Below, piece after piece: positions 26,459 to 35,848 of a DNA stretch of 64,000 bases; position 1 is the stretch's first letter; the number at the start of each line of letters is the position of its first letter. The notes beneath the pieces are model-generated. The model saw nothing but the letters and a program-made list of their open reading frames with translations. It did not search any database and was not told the origin of the DNA. The translations under genes were made by a program, and so were the position numbers. Location of the stretch: positions 1 to 64,000 of the forward strand of contig CANFXW010000005.1 in NCBI GenBank assembly GCA_947451145.1, written 5' to 3'. Origin of the DNA: Sphingomonadaceae bacterium. GTDB lineage: Bacteria > Pseudomonadota > Alphaproteobacteria > Sphingomonadales > Sphingomonadaceae.

Positions 26459-27342
26459 ACTCCGCCGAAACCGCACCTCTCTTTGCGGACCTGCCGGGCG
26501 ATATCTCGGTCTCCTTCGAATTCTTTCCGCCCAAGAGCGAGAAGATGGAGGAGCAGCTGTGGGATGCGATCACCCAGCTTGCGCCTTTGGCACCGAGCTT
26601 CGTCTCGGTAACCTATGGCGCGGGCGGCTCCACGCGCGAGCGCACCCATTCGACTGTCGCGCGGATCGTGCAGGAGACGGCGCTGGTACCCGCCGCGCAC
26701 CTCACTTGCGTTGCCGCCAGCAAGGCCGAGATCGCCGAGGTTGCCGATCAATACTGGCAGGCCGGCGTGCGCCACATCGTCGCCCTGCGCGGCGATCCGC
26801 CGCCAGCTGATGGCGGCAAGTTCACACCCCATCCCGAAGGCTATGCCAGCGCGGCGGATCTGGTTGCAGGCCTCAAGGCTAGCCATGATTTCGAGATTTC
26901 AGTCGCCGCCTATCCCGAAGTGCACCCCGACGCCCTCTCGGCTGAGGCAGATCTCGACAACCTGAAGCGCAAGCTTGATGCCGGGGCCACCCGTGCGATC
27001 ACCCAGTTCTTTTATTCGACCGACGCCTATTTCCGCTTTCTGGACAAAGTGCTCGCCGCCGGAATTACCGCGCCGATCCTGCCGGGGATCATGCCGGTGA
27101 CCTCTTTCGCCGCGATCCGTCGCATGTCTGGTAACACCGAGATCCCGGCTTGGATGGAGGCGATGTTCGAAGGGCTGGATGACCGCCCCGGGCCGCGCAG
27201 CCTTGTTTCCGCCGTGGTCGCCGCCGACCTGTGCCGCAGGCTCTATGCGGGCGGCGTGCGAGATTTCCATTTTTACACACTCAACCGTGCGGAACAGGCC
27301 TATGCCATCTGCCAGTTGCTGGGATTGAGGCCAAAAGCATGA
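26455..27342 (+). CDS. metF: Methylenetetrahydrofolate reductase
   Basis: Makes 5-methyl-THF, the methyl donor for MetH, using FAD. The 295-residue TIM-barrel protein has the N-terminal SVSFEFFPPKSEKMEE, the flavin-site stretch HLTCVAASKAEI, and ALRGDPP, all typical of MetF; ITQFFYSTDAYFRF follows. It is flanked by ATGA overlaps to the regulator upstream and to metH part 1 downstream, so regulator-metF-metH reads as a translationally coupled operon. Confidence 0.96.
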   Translation: MNSAETAPLFADLPGDISVSFEFFPPKSEKMEEQLWDAITQLAPLAPSFVSVTYGAGGSTRERTHSTVARIVQETALVPAAHLTCVAASKAEIAEVADQYWQAGVRHIVALRGDPPPADGGKFTPHPEGYASAADLVAGLKASHDFEISVAAYPEVHPDALSAEADLDNLKRKLDAGATRAITQFFYSTDAYFRFLDKVLAAGITAPILPGIMPVTSFAAIRRMSGNTEIPAWMEAMFEGLDDRPGPRSLVSAVVAADLCRRLYAGGVRDFHFYTLNRAEQAYAICQLLGLRPKA

Positions 27343-28385
27343 CTGCAAGAGAAACCCTGCTCGCCGAAGCCGCCAAGCGCGTGCTGATCACCGATGGTGC
27401 TTTTGGTACCGAGATCCAGAACTACAAGCTGGCCGAGGCTGACTATGCCGGTTCGCTGGGCCTTGCCAAGGACCAGAAGGGCAACAACGATATCCTCGCG
27501 CTGACCAAGCCAGAGGTGCCCGAAGCGATCCACCGCGCCTATTTCGAGGCCGGGGCGGACATTGCCGAGACCAATACCTTCTCGGCCAATCGCATCAGCC
27601 AGGCCGACTACGGTGCCGAGCACTTGGTGCGTGAAATCAACCTCGCCTCAGCGCAGCTTGCCCGCCGGGTGGCGGACGAGTTTCAGGCCAAGGATGGCCG
27701 CCCAAGGTTTGTGGCGGGCGCGATCGGGCCGACCAACAAGACGCTGTCACTCTCGCCCGACGTCAACGATCCCGGCTTCCGCGAGATCGATTTTGACTAT
27801 CTGACCGACGTCTATCTCGAACAGGCGCGCGCTCTGATCGAGGGCGGGGCGGACTTCATCCTGATCGAGACCGTGTTCGATACCCTGAACGCCAAGTCCG
27901 GGATCATGGCGGTGAAGAGCCTCGAGGCTGAACTGGGCCGTGAGGTGCCGGTGATGCTGTCGATGACGCTGACCGACCTTTCGGGCCGTAACCTTTCGGG
28001 CCACACGGTCGAGGCGTTCTGGCACGCGGTGCGCCATGCCAAGCCGGTGACCATCGGGCTCAATTGCTCGTTCGGCGCCACGCAGCTGCGCCCGCATGTG
28101 AAGGTGCTGTCGGAAATCGCCGATACGTTGATCATGGTCTATCCCAATGCCGGTCTGCCCAACGAACTCGGTGCCTATGACGAGATGCCGGACACCACTG
28201 CGGCGCTGGTGCGCGAGTGGGCCGATCACGGTCAGGTGAACATCCTCGGCGGTTGCTGTGGCTCCACGCCCGCACACATCGCGGCGATGGCCAAGGCGGT
28301 GCAGGGGCTCGCCCCACGCAAGGTGCCAGTGCTCGAGCCGGTGACGCGGCTGGCCGGGCTGGAACCGTTTGTGATGGCTGCGTGA
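27339..28385 (+). CDS. metH: Methionine synthase, homocysteine-binding part (split MetH, N-terminal half)
   Basis: A 348-residue homocysteine S-methyltransferase barrel, equal to domain 1 of cobalamin-dependent MetH. The zinc-binding cysteines are visible as GLNCSFGA (about residue 245) and NILGGCCGSTPAH (about residue 310). ATG 27339 overlaps the metF stop; the frame upstream is within metF. The remaining MetH domains are on a separate gene starting at 28687, so MetH is made as two chains, as known in several alphaproteobacteria. Between the two lies a small membrane-protein gene. Confidence 0.94.
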   Translation: MTARETLLAEAAKRVLITDGAFGTEIQNYKLAEADYAGSLGLAKDQKGNNDILALTKPEVPEAIHRAYFEAGADIAETNTFSANRISQADYGAEHLVREINLASAQLARRVADEFQAKDGRPRFVAGAIGPTNKTLSLSPDVNDPGFREIDFDYLTDVYLEQARALIEGGADFILIETVFDTLNAKSGIMAVKSLEAELGREVPVMLSMTLTDLSGRNLSGHTVEAFWHAVRHAKPVTIGLNCSFGATQLRPHVKVLSEIADTLIMVYPNAGLPNELGAYDEMPDTTAALVREWADHGQVNILGGCCGSTPAHIAAMAKAVQGLAPRKVPVLEPVTRLAGLEPFVMAA

Positions 28386-28690
28386 TGAAGGAAAGTACAA
28401 AAGCCGAAATCGGTTGCTGGGTAGTCCCGGTAATCGTTTCTGGCGCGATCATATTGATTCACATTTTGATACGGACGGTTTGGGTGATTCCCCAGAACCT
28501 ATGCTCAGGGCCAGGTCCTAACTGCCCGAATCCATCACATATTGCTGGAATATCAGAGGTATTTAGGGGCCTATCTGCTTTTGTGTTTTTCACCGTTCCG
28601 CCGTTTTATTTGGCCGCTCTGTTCTTAAGACTTGTCGCCGCCGCAATCAAAAAATTCGCATCTCATATCAAAAGCAAAAAACTGCCATGA
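28385..28690 (+). CDS. Small two-helix membrane protein between the metH halves, unknown function
   Basis: A 101-residue protein: a first hydrophobic helix (residues ~12-35, [18 protein letters not shown]), a loop with two cysteines ([13 protein letters not shown]), a second helix (~62-86, [16 protein letters not shown]), and a lysine-rich tail. Its ATG shares one base with the metH part 1 stop (TGATG), and its own TGA overlaps the metH part 2 ATG, so it is coupled on both sides. Codon use differs sharply from its neighbours (four ATA, plus AGA, AGG, TTA, CTA), pointing to later insertion. No family recognised. Confidence 0.72.
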   Translation: MKESTKAEIGCWVVPVIVSGAIILIHILIRTVWVIPQNLCSGPGPNCPNPSHIAGISEVFRGLSAFVFFTVPPFYLAALFLRLVAAAIKKFASHIKSKKLP

Positions 28691-31293
28691 CCCGTTCGAC
28701 TGCTACATCCGCCCGTTTCGTCAATGTCGGCGAACGCACCAATGTCACCGGCTCTGCCGCGTTCAAGAAGCTGATCCTTGCGGGCGACTATGCCAAGGCA
28801 GTCGAAGTTGCGCGCCAGCAGGTCGATAACGGCGCGCAGGTGATCGACGTCAATATGGACGAGGGGCTGCTCGATGCGGTCCACGCCATGACGACCTTCC
28901 TCAAGCTGATCGCCGCCGAGCCGGACATCGCCCGCGTGCCGGTGATGATCGACAGCTCGAAGTGGGAAGTGATCGAGGCCGGGCTAAAATGCGTCTCGGG
29001 CAAGCCGATCGTCAATTCGATCTCGATGAAAGAGGGCGAGGAAGCCTTCCTTGCCCATGCCCGCAAATGCATGGCCTATGGCGCGGCCGTTGTGGTCATG
29101 GCCTTTGACGAAAAGGGTCAGGCCGATACCAAGGAGCGCAAGGTCGCGATCTGCGAGCGCGCCTACAAGCTGCTGACCGGCATCGGGTTTCCGCCCGAAG
29201 ACATCATCTTCGATCCCAACGTCTTCGCGGTCGCCACTGGCATCGAAGAGCACAACAATTACGGGGTCGACTTTATCGAGGCGGTGAAGGAAATCTGGCA
29301 GCGCTGCCCGCATGTCCACTTCTCGGGCGGGCTCTCCAACCTCTCGTTTTCGTTCCGCGGCAACGAACCGGTGCGGCGGGCGATGCATTCGATCTTCCTC
29401 TACCATGCGATCCCCGCCGGGCTCGACATGGCGATCGTCAACGCCGGGCAGCTCGACGTCTATGACCAGATCGATCCGGAACTGCGTCAGGCTTGCGAGG
29501 ATGTGATCCTCAACCGCGATGAGGGCGCGACTGAACGCCTTGTGTCCCTCGCCGAAAAGTTCCGCGGCACCGATGCAGCGGTCGAAAAGGCTGCCGAGGA
29601 ATGGCGCGGCTGGGCAGTTGAAAAGCGCATCGAACACGCGCTGGTCAAGGGCATCGATGCCTTTGTGGTCGAAGACACCGAAGAGTGCCGCCAGAAGTTC
29701 GCCCGCCCCATCGAGGTGATCGAAGGCCCGCTGATGGACGGCATGAACGTGGTTGGGGATCTGTTCGGATCGGGCAAGATGTTCCTGCCGCAGGTGGTGA
29801 AATCGGCGCGCGTGATGAAGAAGGCGGTCGCCCACCTGATCCCCTTTATCGAAGCCGCCAAAGAGCCCGGCGCCAAGGCCAAGGGCAAGATCGTCATGGC
29901 CACAGTCAAGGGCGACGTCCACGATATCGGCAAGAACATCGTCGGCGTCGTGCTCCAGTGCAATGGCTACGAAGTGATCGATCTGGGTGTCATGGTGCCG
30001 TGGTCGGTGATCATCGATACGGCGGTCAAGGAAGGCGCGGACATCATCGGCCTTTCCGGCCTGATCACGCCGTCGCTCGACGAAATGGTCACCGTGGCCG
30101 AAGAAATGCAGCGTGCGGGCCTGATGATCCCGCTGCTGATCGGCGGCGCGACCACCAGCAAGCTGCACACCGCGCTGCGGATTGATCCCGCCTATCAGGG
30201 CCCGGTGATCCACGTGCTCGATGCCAGCCGTGCGGTGGGTGTTGCCAGCCAACTGCTGTCAGACACGCAGGCCGATCCCTTCATCGCCGCGACCAAGGCT
30301 GACTATCAGCACATGCGCGATCTGCGCGAGGGCAAGGAAGCTTCGGCGCTGCTCAGTTTGGCTGATGCGCGCGCCAATGGTTTCGTTGCAGACTTCAGCG
30401 AAAAGGCCCCGCCGCCCGAGCAGCCGGGTCTGCACACCTTTGCCGACTGGGATCTCGCCGATCTTGCCGAATGCTTCGATTGGACGCCGTTCTTCCGCGC
30501 CTGGGAGCTGGCGGGCAATTTTCCGGCGATCCTTGATGACGCAGTGGTGGGTGAGTCGGCTCGCTCGCTCTACGCCGATGCCCGTGCCATGCTCGACACA
30601 ATCATTGCCGAGAACTGGCTGACAGCCAAGGGCGTCTGCGGCTTCTGGCCCTGCGCGCGCGACGGCGATGATGTCACACTGCATCTGGACGATGAAAGCA
30701 ACGTCAAGCTGCCTTTCCTGCGCCAGCAGGTGGTGAAGAGTCGTGACCGCGCCAACTTTTGCCTGTCCGATTTCATCGATGCCGATGGTGACTGGATCGG
30801 CGGATTTGCTGTTGGCATCCACGGCATCGAGCCGCATCTGGAACGCTTCCGTGCCGGCCATGATGATTACAACGACATCCTGCTCAAGGCGCTGGCTGAC
30901 CGCTTTGCCGAAGCCTTTGCCGAACGGCTCCACCAGTACGTTCGCACCACGCTCTGGGCCTATGCTCCGGGCGAGCAGCTGACCACCGAGGCGCTGATCA
31001 AGGAGCAATATCGCGGCATCCGCCCGGCTCCCGGCTATCCTGCCTGCCCGGATCACACGCTCAAGCCGATCCTGTTCGACCTGCTGAACGCGGGCGAGAA
31101 TGCGGGCCTCGTGCTCACCGAAAGCATGGCGATGCTGCCCACGGCGGCGGTCTCAGGCTTCTACTTTGCCCACCCGCAGGCGGAATATTTCGGCGTCGCG
31201 CGGATTGGTCAGGATCAGGTGGCAGACTATGCCGCGCGGCGCGGGATGGACCTGGCCGAGACGGAGCGATGGCTGCGGCCTAACTTGAGCTAA
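28687..31293 (+). CDS. metH: Methionine synthase, folate/cobalamin/activation part (split MetH, C-terminal half)
   Basis: An 868-residue protein holding the remaining MetH domains: pterin-binding barrel ([17 protein letters not shown] at the start), cobalamin cap, the B12-binding domain with [17 protein letters not shown] (base-off His) and [14 protein letters not shown], and the SAM-binding reactivation domain with [31 protein letters not shown]. It transfers methyl from methyl-THF via B12 to homocysteine held by the other chain. ATG 28687 overlaps the small membrane-protein stop. Confidence 0.95.
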   Translation: MTRSTATSARFVNVGERTNVTGSAAFKKLILAGDYAKAVEVARQQVDNGAQVIDVNMDEGLLDAVHAMTTFLKLIAAEPDIARVPVMIDSSKWEVIEAGLKCVSGKPIVNSISMKEGEEAFLAHARKCMAYGAAVVVMAFDEKGQADTKERKVAICERAYKLLTGIGFPPEDIIFDPNVFAVATGIEEHNNYGVDFIEAVKEIWQRCPHVHFSGGLSNLSFSFRGNEPVRRAMHSIFLYHAIPAGLDMAIVNAGQLDVYDQIDPELRQACEDVILNRDEGATERLVSLAEKFRGTDAAVEKAAEEWRGWAVEKRIEHALVKGIDAFVVEDTEECRQKFARPIEVIEGPLMDGMNVVGDLFGSGKMFLPQVVKSARVMKKAVAHLIPFIEAAKEPGAKAKGKIVMATVKGDVHDIGKNIVGVVLQCNGYEVIDLGVMVPWSVIIDTAVKEGADIIGLSGLITPSLDEMVTVAEEMQRAGLMIPLLIGGATTSKLHTALRIDPAYQGPVIHVLDASRAVGVASQLLSDTQADPFIAATKADYQHMRDLREGKEASALLSLADARANGFVADFSEKAPPPEQPGLHTFADWDLADLAECFDWTPFFRAWELAGNFPAILDDAVVGESARSLYADARAMLDTIIAENWLTAKGVCGFWPCARDGDDVTLHLDDESNVKLPFLRQQVVKSRDRANFCLSDFIDADGDWIGGFAVGIHGIEPHLERFRAGHDDYNDILLKALADRFAEAFAERLHQYVRTTLWAYAPGEQLTTEALIKEQYRGIRPAPGYPACPDHTLKPILFDLLNAGENAGLVLTESMAMLPTAAVSGFYFAHPQAEYFGVARIGQDQVADYAARRGMDLAETERWLRPNLS

Positions 31294-31338
31294 GACAATA
31301 GCGCTTGCTGCACGTTCATTCGCGGTTAGTCTGCAGCA

Positions 31339-32127
31339 ATGCACAAGGGGCGCATGAATTTCTTTGAAAGCTGGCGGGCGGAAGCCATCGCGCGCGGCGA
31401 ATCATTTCGGGACGAGGTTACGCGCCGCGCGGCACTGGCCCGTGAGCCGCACCCCACCGGAGTGCGCGGCCCGGCATCGCATTTCCTGTGGGCAGAGCTT
31501 GGCAGCCTGACCCAGATCGCCCGCCGCACGCGGCATGTCCAGCCAGCTCTGCATCCGCAACCAGTTATTCTCCTGCCCGGATTCGGCTCGCACCCCATGC
31601 GGATGAAGCCGATGAGCCGCGCGCTCGAACAGGCAGGCCATACTGTCACTGACTGGGGGCTGGGCTTCAACCTTGGCCCGACACCACAGAATTTCGCTGC
31701 TCTGCTCGCCCGCATCGATCGCTTTTCCAAGGAATGCGGCGCGCCGGTAACGCTGATCGGCTGGAGCCTTGGCGGCCTGTTCGCGCGCGAGGCTGCCAAG
31801 ATGCGGCCGCATGCCGTGGGCCGGGTGATCACCATGGGTACGCCGTTCTCGGGCGACCGCCGCGCCAACAATGCCTGGCGCGCCTATCAACTGGTCACCG
31901 GCCATTCGGTCGACTGCCCGCCGATCCCCGGCGATTTCGAGGTGAAACCGCCGGTACCGACTATTGCCCTGTGGAGCCCGCGTGATGGCGTGGTCTCGCC
32001 GCGATCATCCTGCGGCCGCAAGGGCGAGCGTGACCGGGCGGTGGCGGTGCGTTGCACCCATCTGGGCTTTGCCTCAGACCCGCGGGTTGTTGCCGAGGTG
32101 CTGCGGCAGCTTGATATCGAAGATTGA
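31339..32127 (+). CDS. Alpha/beta-hydrolase (lipase/esterase-like)
   Basis: A 262-residue hydrolase. The nucleophile elbow is LIGWSLGGLFA (Ser about residue 140), the oxyanion strand is VILLPGFGSHPM, a likely acid is in WSPRDGVVSP, and a likely catalytic His is in CTHLGFA. There is no signal peptide, so it is probably cytoplasmic; the first ~50 residues are a helical extension. The start is ATG 31339, or ATG 31354 (MNFFESWR). The substrate is unknown. Confidence 0.85.
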   Translation: MHKGRMNFFESWRAEAIARGESFRDEVTRRAALAREPHPTGVRGPASHFLWAELGSLTQIARRTRHVQPALHPQPVILLPGFGSHPMRMKPMSRALEQAGHTVTDWGLGFNLGPTPQNFAALLARIDRFSKECGAPVTLIGWSLGGLFAREAAKMRPHAVGRVITMGTPFSGDRRANNAWRAYQLVTGHSVDCPPIPGDFEVKPPVPTIALWSPRDGVVSPRSSCGRKGERDRAVAVRCTHLGFASDPRVVAEVLRQLDIED

Positions 32128-32150
32128 TTGAAAGACTTCAGGCAGCAAAA

Positions 32151-32178
32151 GGCCCCGCTGACGCTAGTCAGCAGGGCC
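32151..32178 (-). terminator. Terminator of the small membrane-protein gene
   Basis: A stem of GGCCC plus GCTGAC pairs with GTCAGC plus GGGCC around loop GCTA, with one mismatch. On the minus strand it is followed by TTTTGCTGCC, so it terminates the 32205-32543 gene; on the plus strand there is no T run, although it could also stop lipase transcripts. Confidence 0.75.
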
Positions 32179-32204
32179 CAAAGCGTGACGAATGAATGGA
32201 TTGA

Positions 32205-32543
32205 TTAGCCGGCAAGGCCCTTGAGGTCGCCAACCACCAGTTCGTAGAGGCGAATGATAATCCGGGTGACGAGCACACCGGCAACAGCCGTTCCGACACC
32301 GGCAAAGATGGCCATCAGATAGCCACCGACAACCGGAATGACCGTGACGGCAGGGCCGGCAAGGTTAAGTCCGAGTGCCATAAGAACCAGCTTGCCAAAT
32401 TCATCTGTGCCATAGCCAAACCCGGCAATAACGCCGAGAAGCAGCAAGGCCAGACCGATGCTGGGTATGTTGGTTGCGAAAGCGCCGACTATGGCAAGAA
32501 GAATGGCGATTGCACGAGCGAGCCCCGTTACCTTATTAAGCAT
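32205..32543 (-). CDS. Small integral membrane protein of unknown function
   Basis: A 112-residue protein, almost wholly hydrophobic, with three predicted helices (about residues 9-25, 28-45 and 60-95) rich in Gly/Ala/Leu (IPSIGLALLLLGVIAGFGYG; IPVVGGYLMAIFAGVGTAVAG). The start is ATG 32543 with GGAGAGG close before it. It has its own AT-rich upstream region and its own terminator, so it appears to be a single-gene unit. No family recognised. Confidence 0.75.
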   Translation of the reverse strand: MLNKVTGLARAIAILLAIVGAFATNIPSIGLALLLLGVIAGFGYGTDEFGKLVLMALGLNLAGPAVTVIPVVGGYLMAIFAGVGTAVAGVLVTRIIIRLYELVVGDLKGLAG

Positions 32544-32807
32544 ATGCCTCTCCAGTTCCTGTTTCCCCTGTTGAGCCGTCTTTGCGACCCTAGGGGAAAC
32601 TACATAGTTAACACGATTTTACCAAATATTTTTGTGCGCGGTAAAGTATTGAAATAAAATCATGACGTGATTTATTCTGCAGAACTGTCTAGCGCCAGAC
32701 TGTGCAAATTGTGCGATAAAGCTCTTGCAACGTAAGCTGCAGCAAAGCCCGTCCGGCCAAAATTATCGCGGACAAGTCGCTTGACTTGTTGCAGCGCAGC
32801 ACTAGAG
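32544..32807. other. AT-rich intergenic promoter region
   Basis: There is no gene here. The stretch from about 32590 to 32690 is far more AT-rich than its surroundings. It contains TTAA-N7-TTAC at 32608-32622, one base off the CtrA consensus TTAA-N7-TTAA. Nearer serC is a 7-base inverted repeat ACAAGTC/GACTTGT (32772-32789) that overlaps a possible -35 TTGACT at 32781. I cannot place a convincing -10. Confidence 0.4.
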
Positions 32808-32859
32808 GCGGCGCCGGGCCACGCGGTCCCAACGCCGCGCGTGCTCTCTGTAAGGAGAG
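32808..32859 (+). promoter_or_regulatory. Structured serC leader, candidate serC RNA motif
   Basis: Two hairpins directly before serC. The first pairs GCGGCG (32808-32813) with CGCCGC (32833-32838), with an inner GGG-CC/GG-CCC helix. The second pairs CTCTC (32844-32848) with GAGAG (32855-32859), which includes the ribosome-binding site AAGGAGAG. A conserved structured RNA named the serC motif is described upstream of serC in alphaproteobacteria; I assign this leader to it by position and shape only. Confidence 0.5.
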
Positions 32860-32866
32860 ACTACAA

Positions 32867-33994
32867 ATGACTGCATTGCTTCCCGCGCGGAAACCCGCGC
32901 GTCCGTTCTTTTCTTCCGGTCCCTGCGCCAAGCCGCCCGGATACGCTCCCGAAAAACTGGCAACCGAATGCCTTGGCCGCTCGCACCGCGCCAAGATCGG
33001 CAAGTCGCGCCTTGCGCTGTGCATCGATCTGATGCGCGAAGTGCTGCAGCTTCCCGATACGCACCGCATCGGCATCGTGCCCGGCAGCGATACCGGCGCT
33101 TTCGAAATGGCCATGTGGACCATGCTCGGTGCCCGCGGCGTTACGACGCTCGCCTGGGAAAGCTTCGGCGAAGGCTGGGTTACGGACGCGGTCAAGCAGC
33201 TGAAACTCGATCCCACCGTCCTGCGCGCCGACTACGGCCAGATCCCTGATCTTTCGCAGATCAACTGGGCGGATGACGTGCTGTTCACCTGGAACGGCAC
33301 CACCAGCGGCGTGCGCGTGCCCAATGCCGATTTCATTCCGGAAACCCGCGAAGGCCTGTCCTTCGCTGACGCCACCTCCGCTGTCTTCGCCTATGACATT
33401 GACTGGTCGAAGATCGACGTCGCCACTTTCTCCTGGCAGAAAGTGCTGGGCGGCGAGGGCGGCCACGGCGTTCTGATCCTCGGCCCCCGCGCGGTCGAGC
33501 GGCTGGAAAGCTACACCCCCGCATGGCCACTGCCCAAGGTGTTCCGCCTCACGGCCAAGGGCAAGCTGTCCGAAGGCGTGTTCAAGGGCGAAACGATCAA
33601 CACCCCCTCGATGCTCGCGGTTGAAGACGCGACCTTCGCGCTCGAATGGGCCAAGGGGCTGGGCGGCCTCAAGGGCCTGCAGGCACGCTCCGATGCCAAC
33701 GCTGCGGCGCTTGATGCCATCGTGCAAGCGCGGCCGTGGCTGAGCCACCTCTGCGCTGACGAAGCGACCCGTTCGAAGACTTCGGTCTGCCTTTCGGTCG
33801 AGGGCGCAGATGAGGCTTTCATCAAGGCCTTCGCCGGAGCGCTCGAGAAGGAGGGCGCAGCCTATGACATCGCCGGTTACCGCGATGCCCCAGCTGGCCT
33901 GCGCATCTGGTGCGGTGCGACAGTAGATACCGCCGATATCGAAGCGCTCGGGCCGTGGCTCGACTGGGCTTACGAGACCACCAAGGCTTCGTGA
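32867..33994 (+). CDS. serC: Phosphoserine aminotransferase
   Basis: Second step of serine synthesis (3-phosphohydroxypyruvate to phosphoserine), also used in pyridoxal phosphate synthesis. The 375-residue protein begins RPFFSSGPCAKPPGY, and the PLP lysine is probably in FSWQKVLGGEGGHG (about residue 196). This is the alphaproteobacterial SerC type. ATG 32867 has AAGGAGAG in front. It is followed by serA after a repeat-filled gap of 132 bases, so serC-serA is the usual pair. Confidence 0.95.
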   Translation: MTALLPARKPARPFFSSGPCAKPPGYAPEKLATECLGRSHRAKIGKSRLALCIDLMREVLQLPDTHRIGIVPGSDTGAFEMAMWTMLGARGVTTLAWESFGEGWVTDAVKQLKLDPTVLRADYGQIPDLSQINWADDVLFTWNGTTSGVRVPNADFIPETREGLSFADATSAVFAYDIDWSKIDVATFSWQKVLGGEGGHGVLILGPRAVERLESYTPAWPLPKVFRLTAKGKLSEGVFKGETINTPSMLAVEDATFALEWAKGLGGLKGLQARSDANAAALDAIVQARPWLSHLCADEATRSKTSVCLSVEGADEAFIKAFAGALEKEGAAYDIAGYRDAPAGLRIWCGATVDTADIEALGPWLDWAYETTKAS

Positions 33995-34002
33995 CTTACT
34001 AG

Positions 34003-34118
34003 CCCTCTCCCCGCGGGGAGAGGGTTGGGAGAGGGGAACGCCCTCTCCAATCATTTCAACACTGGGTCGGTGCGGGAGGCAGCCCCTCTCCCCGACCCTC
34101 TCCCCGAGGGGGAGAGGG
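34003..34118. repeat. Two palindromic CCCTCTCCCC repeats between serC and serA
   Basis: The first palindrome (34003-34024) has arms CCCTCTCCCC and GGGGAGAGGG with a 2-base centre; the second (34096-34118) has the same arms around GA with one extra G. Further single copies of GGGAGAGGGG lie between them. The second copy ends just before the serA start and supplies its purine-rich ribosome-binding region. Confidence 0.8.
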
Positions 34119-34126
34119 AGATTAAC

Positions 34127-35710
34127 ATGACAAAACCCCGCGTACTCATTTCCGACCAGATGGACCCCAAGGCCGAACAGATCTTCCGCGAACGCGGCTG
34201 CGACGTTGATGTCATCACCGGCCAGACCCCCGAAGAGCTCGGCAAGATCATCGGCCAGTATGACGGCCTCGCCATCCGGTCTTCGACCAAGCTTACCAAG
34301 GAACTGATCGAAAAGGCGACCAACCTGAAGGTCGTCGGCCGCGCCGGTATCGGTGTCGATAACATCGACATCCCCGCCGCTTCGGTGAAGGGCATCGTCG
34401 TGATGAACACGCCGTTCGGCAACTCGATCACCACCGCCGAACACGCCATCGCGCTGATGTTCGCGCTCGCCCGCCAGATCCCCGAAGCCAATGCCCAGAC
34501 CCAAGCTGGCAAATGGCCGAAGAACGATTTCATGGGCGTGGAAGTCACCGGCAAGACGCTCGGCCTGATCGGCGCGGGCAATATCGGTTCGATCGTTGCC
34601 AGCCGCGCGCTCGGCCTCAAGATGAAGGTCGTGGCTTTCGATCCTTTCCTCACGCCAGAGCGCGCCGTGGAAATGGGTGTCGAGAAGGCCGACCTCGATA
34701 CGCTGCTGTCGCGCGCAGACTTCATCACCCTGCACACGCCGCTCACCGACCAGACGCGCAACATCCTCTCCGCCGAGAACATCGCCAAGTGCAAGCCCGG
34801 CGTGCGGATCATCAACTGCGCTCGCGGCGGCCTGATCGACGAAGAGGCGCTGAAGGCGGCGCTCGATTCGGGCCATGTCGCAGGCGCAGCTCTCGACGTG
34901 TTCCTGAAGGAACCGGCTAAGGAATCGCCGCTGTTCGGCACCCCGAACTTCATCTCGACCCCGCATCTGGGTGCCTCGACCGACGAAGCGCAAGTCAACG
35001 TTGCCATCCAGGTGGCCGAGCAGCTGTCCGACTATCTGATCAGCGGCGGCGTTACCAACGCGCTCAACATGCCGAGCCTTTCGGCTGAGGAAGCGCCGAA
35101 GCTGCGCCCCTATATGGCGCTGGCGCAGAACCTCGGCAGTCTTGTTGGCCAGTTGGCGCATGACAATCTCGACAAGATCTCGATCGAAGTCGAAGGCGCT
35201 GCCGCCCAGCTCAACATCAAGCCGATCACCGGCGCGGTGCTCTGCGGCCTGATGCGCCGTTACACCGACACGGTGAACATGGTGAATGCACCTTTCCTCG
35301 CCAAGGAGCGCGGGCTCGACGTGCGCGAAGTGCGGCACGACAAGGAAGGCGTATACCACACGCTGGTGCGCGTTACCGTTGCTACCTCGCAGGGCGATCG
35401 CTCGGTTGCTGGAACGCTGTTTGGTGCCGATCAGCCGCGTCTGGTCGAGATCTTCGGCATCGGCATCGAAGCGGAGCTTGAAGGCCACATGCTCTACATC
35501 GTCAACGAGGATGCCCCGGGCTTCATCGGCCGCGTTGGCACTCTGCTGGGCGAGAGCGGGATCAACATCGGCACCTTCCACCTCGGCCGCCGCGAAGCCG
35601 GTGGTGAGGCGGTGCTGCTGCTCAGCCTCGACAGCGCGATCCCGCAGGACGTGCTGGAGAAGGCGCGTAAGCTGCCCGGCGTGAAGACGGTCACCGCGCT
35701 GGCGTTTTGA
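34127..35710 (+). CDS. serA: D-3-phosphoglycerate dehydrogenase
   Basis: First committed step of serine synthesis. The 527-residue protein is the long form: substrate and NAD domains (LGLIGAGNIGSIVASRA nucleotide loop; catalytic region NCARGGLIDEEAL and TPHLGASTDEAQ), an intervening domain (ASB), and a C-terminal ACT domain (MLYIVNEDAPGFIGRVG), which allows serine feedback. ATG 34127 (MTKPRVLISDQ) is chosen; the frame upstream runs through the repeat and is not coding. Confidence 0.96.
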   Translation: MTKPRVLISDQMDPKAEQIFRERGCDVDVITGQTPEELGKIIGQYDGLAIRSSTKLTKELIEKATNLKVVGRAGIGVDNIDIPAASVKGIVVMNTPFGNSITTAEHAIALMFALARQIPEANAQTQAGKWPKNDFMGVEVTGKTLGLIGAGNIGSIVASRALGLKMKVVAFDPFLTPERAVEMGVEKADLDTLLSRADFITLHTPLTDQTRNILSAENIAKCKPGVRIINCARGGLIDEEALKAALDSGHVAGAALDVFLKEPAKESPLFGTPNFISTPHLGASTDEAQVNVAIQVAEQLSDYLISGGVTNALNMPSLSAEEAPKLRPYMALAQNLGSLVGQLAHDNLDKISIEVEGAAAQLNIKPITGAVLCGLMRRYTDTVNMVNAPFLAKERGLDVREVRHDKEGVYHTLVRVTVATSQGDRSVAGTLFGADQPRLVEIFGIGIEAELEGHMLYIVNEDAPGFIGRVGTLLGESGINIGTFHLGRREAGGEAVLLLSLDSAIPQDVLEKARKLPGVKTVTALAF

Positions 35711-35717
35711 TCCGGTC

Positions 35718-35813
35718 CCCCTCCCGCTTGCGGGAGGGGCTAGGGGTGGGTCAGTGGGCCGAGCGGGCTTTGCTAACTCACCCACCCCCGCCCCCTCCCG
35801 CGAGCGGGAGGGG
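35718..35813. repeat. Nested inverted-repeat element between serA and hisZ
   Basis: Palindromes CCCCTCCCGC/GCGGGAGGGG lie at 35718-35739 and again at 35792-35813. Between them, GGGTGGGTCAGT and ACTCACCCACCC form a longer hairpin. The whole is a compact REP/BIME-like unit of about 96 bases and fills most of the gap. Confidence 0.8.
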
Positions 35814-35848
35814 AGACATCCACGCCACACCTCGCTAAAGGCTCCCCC

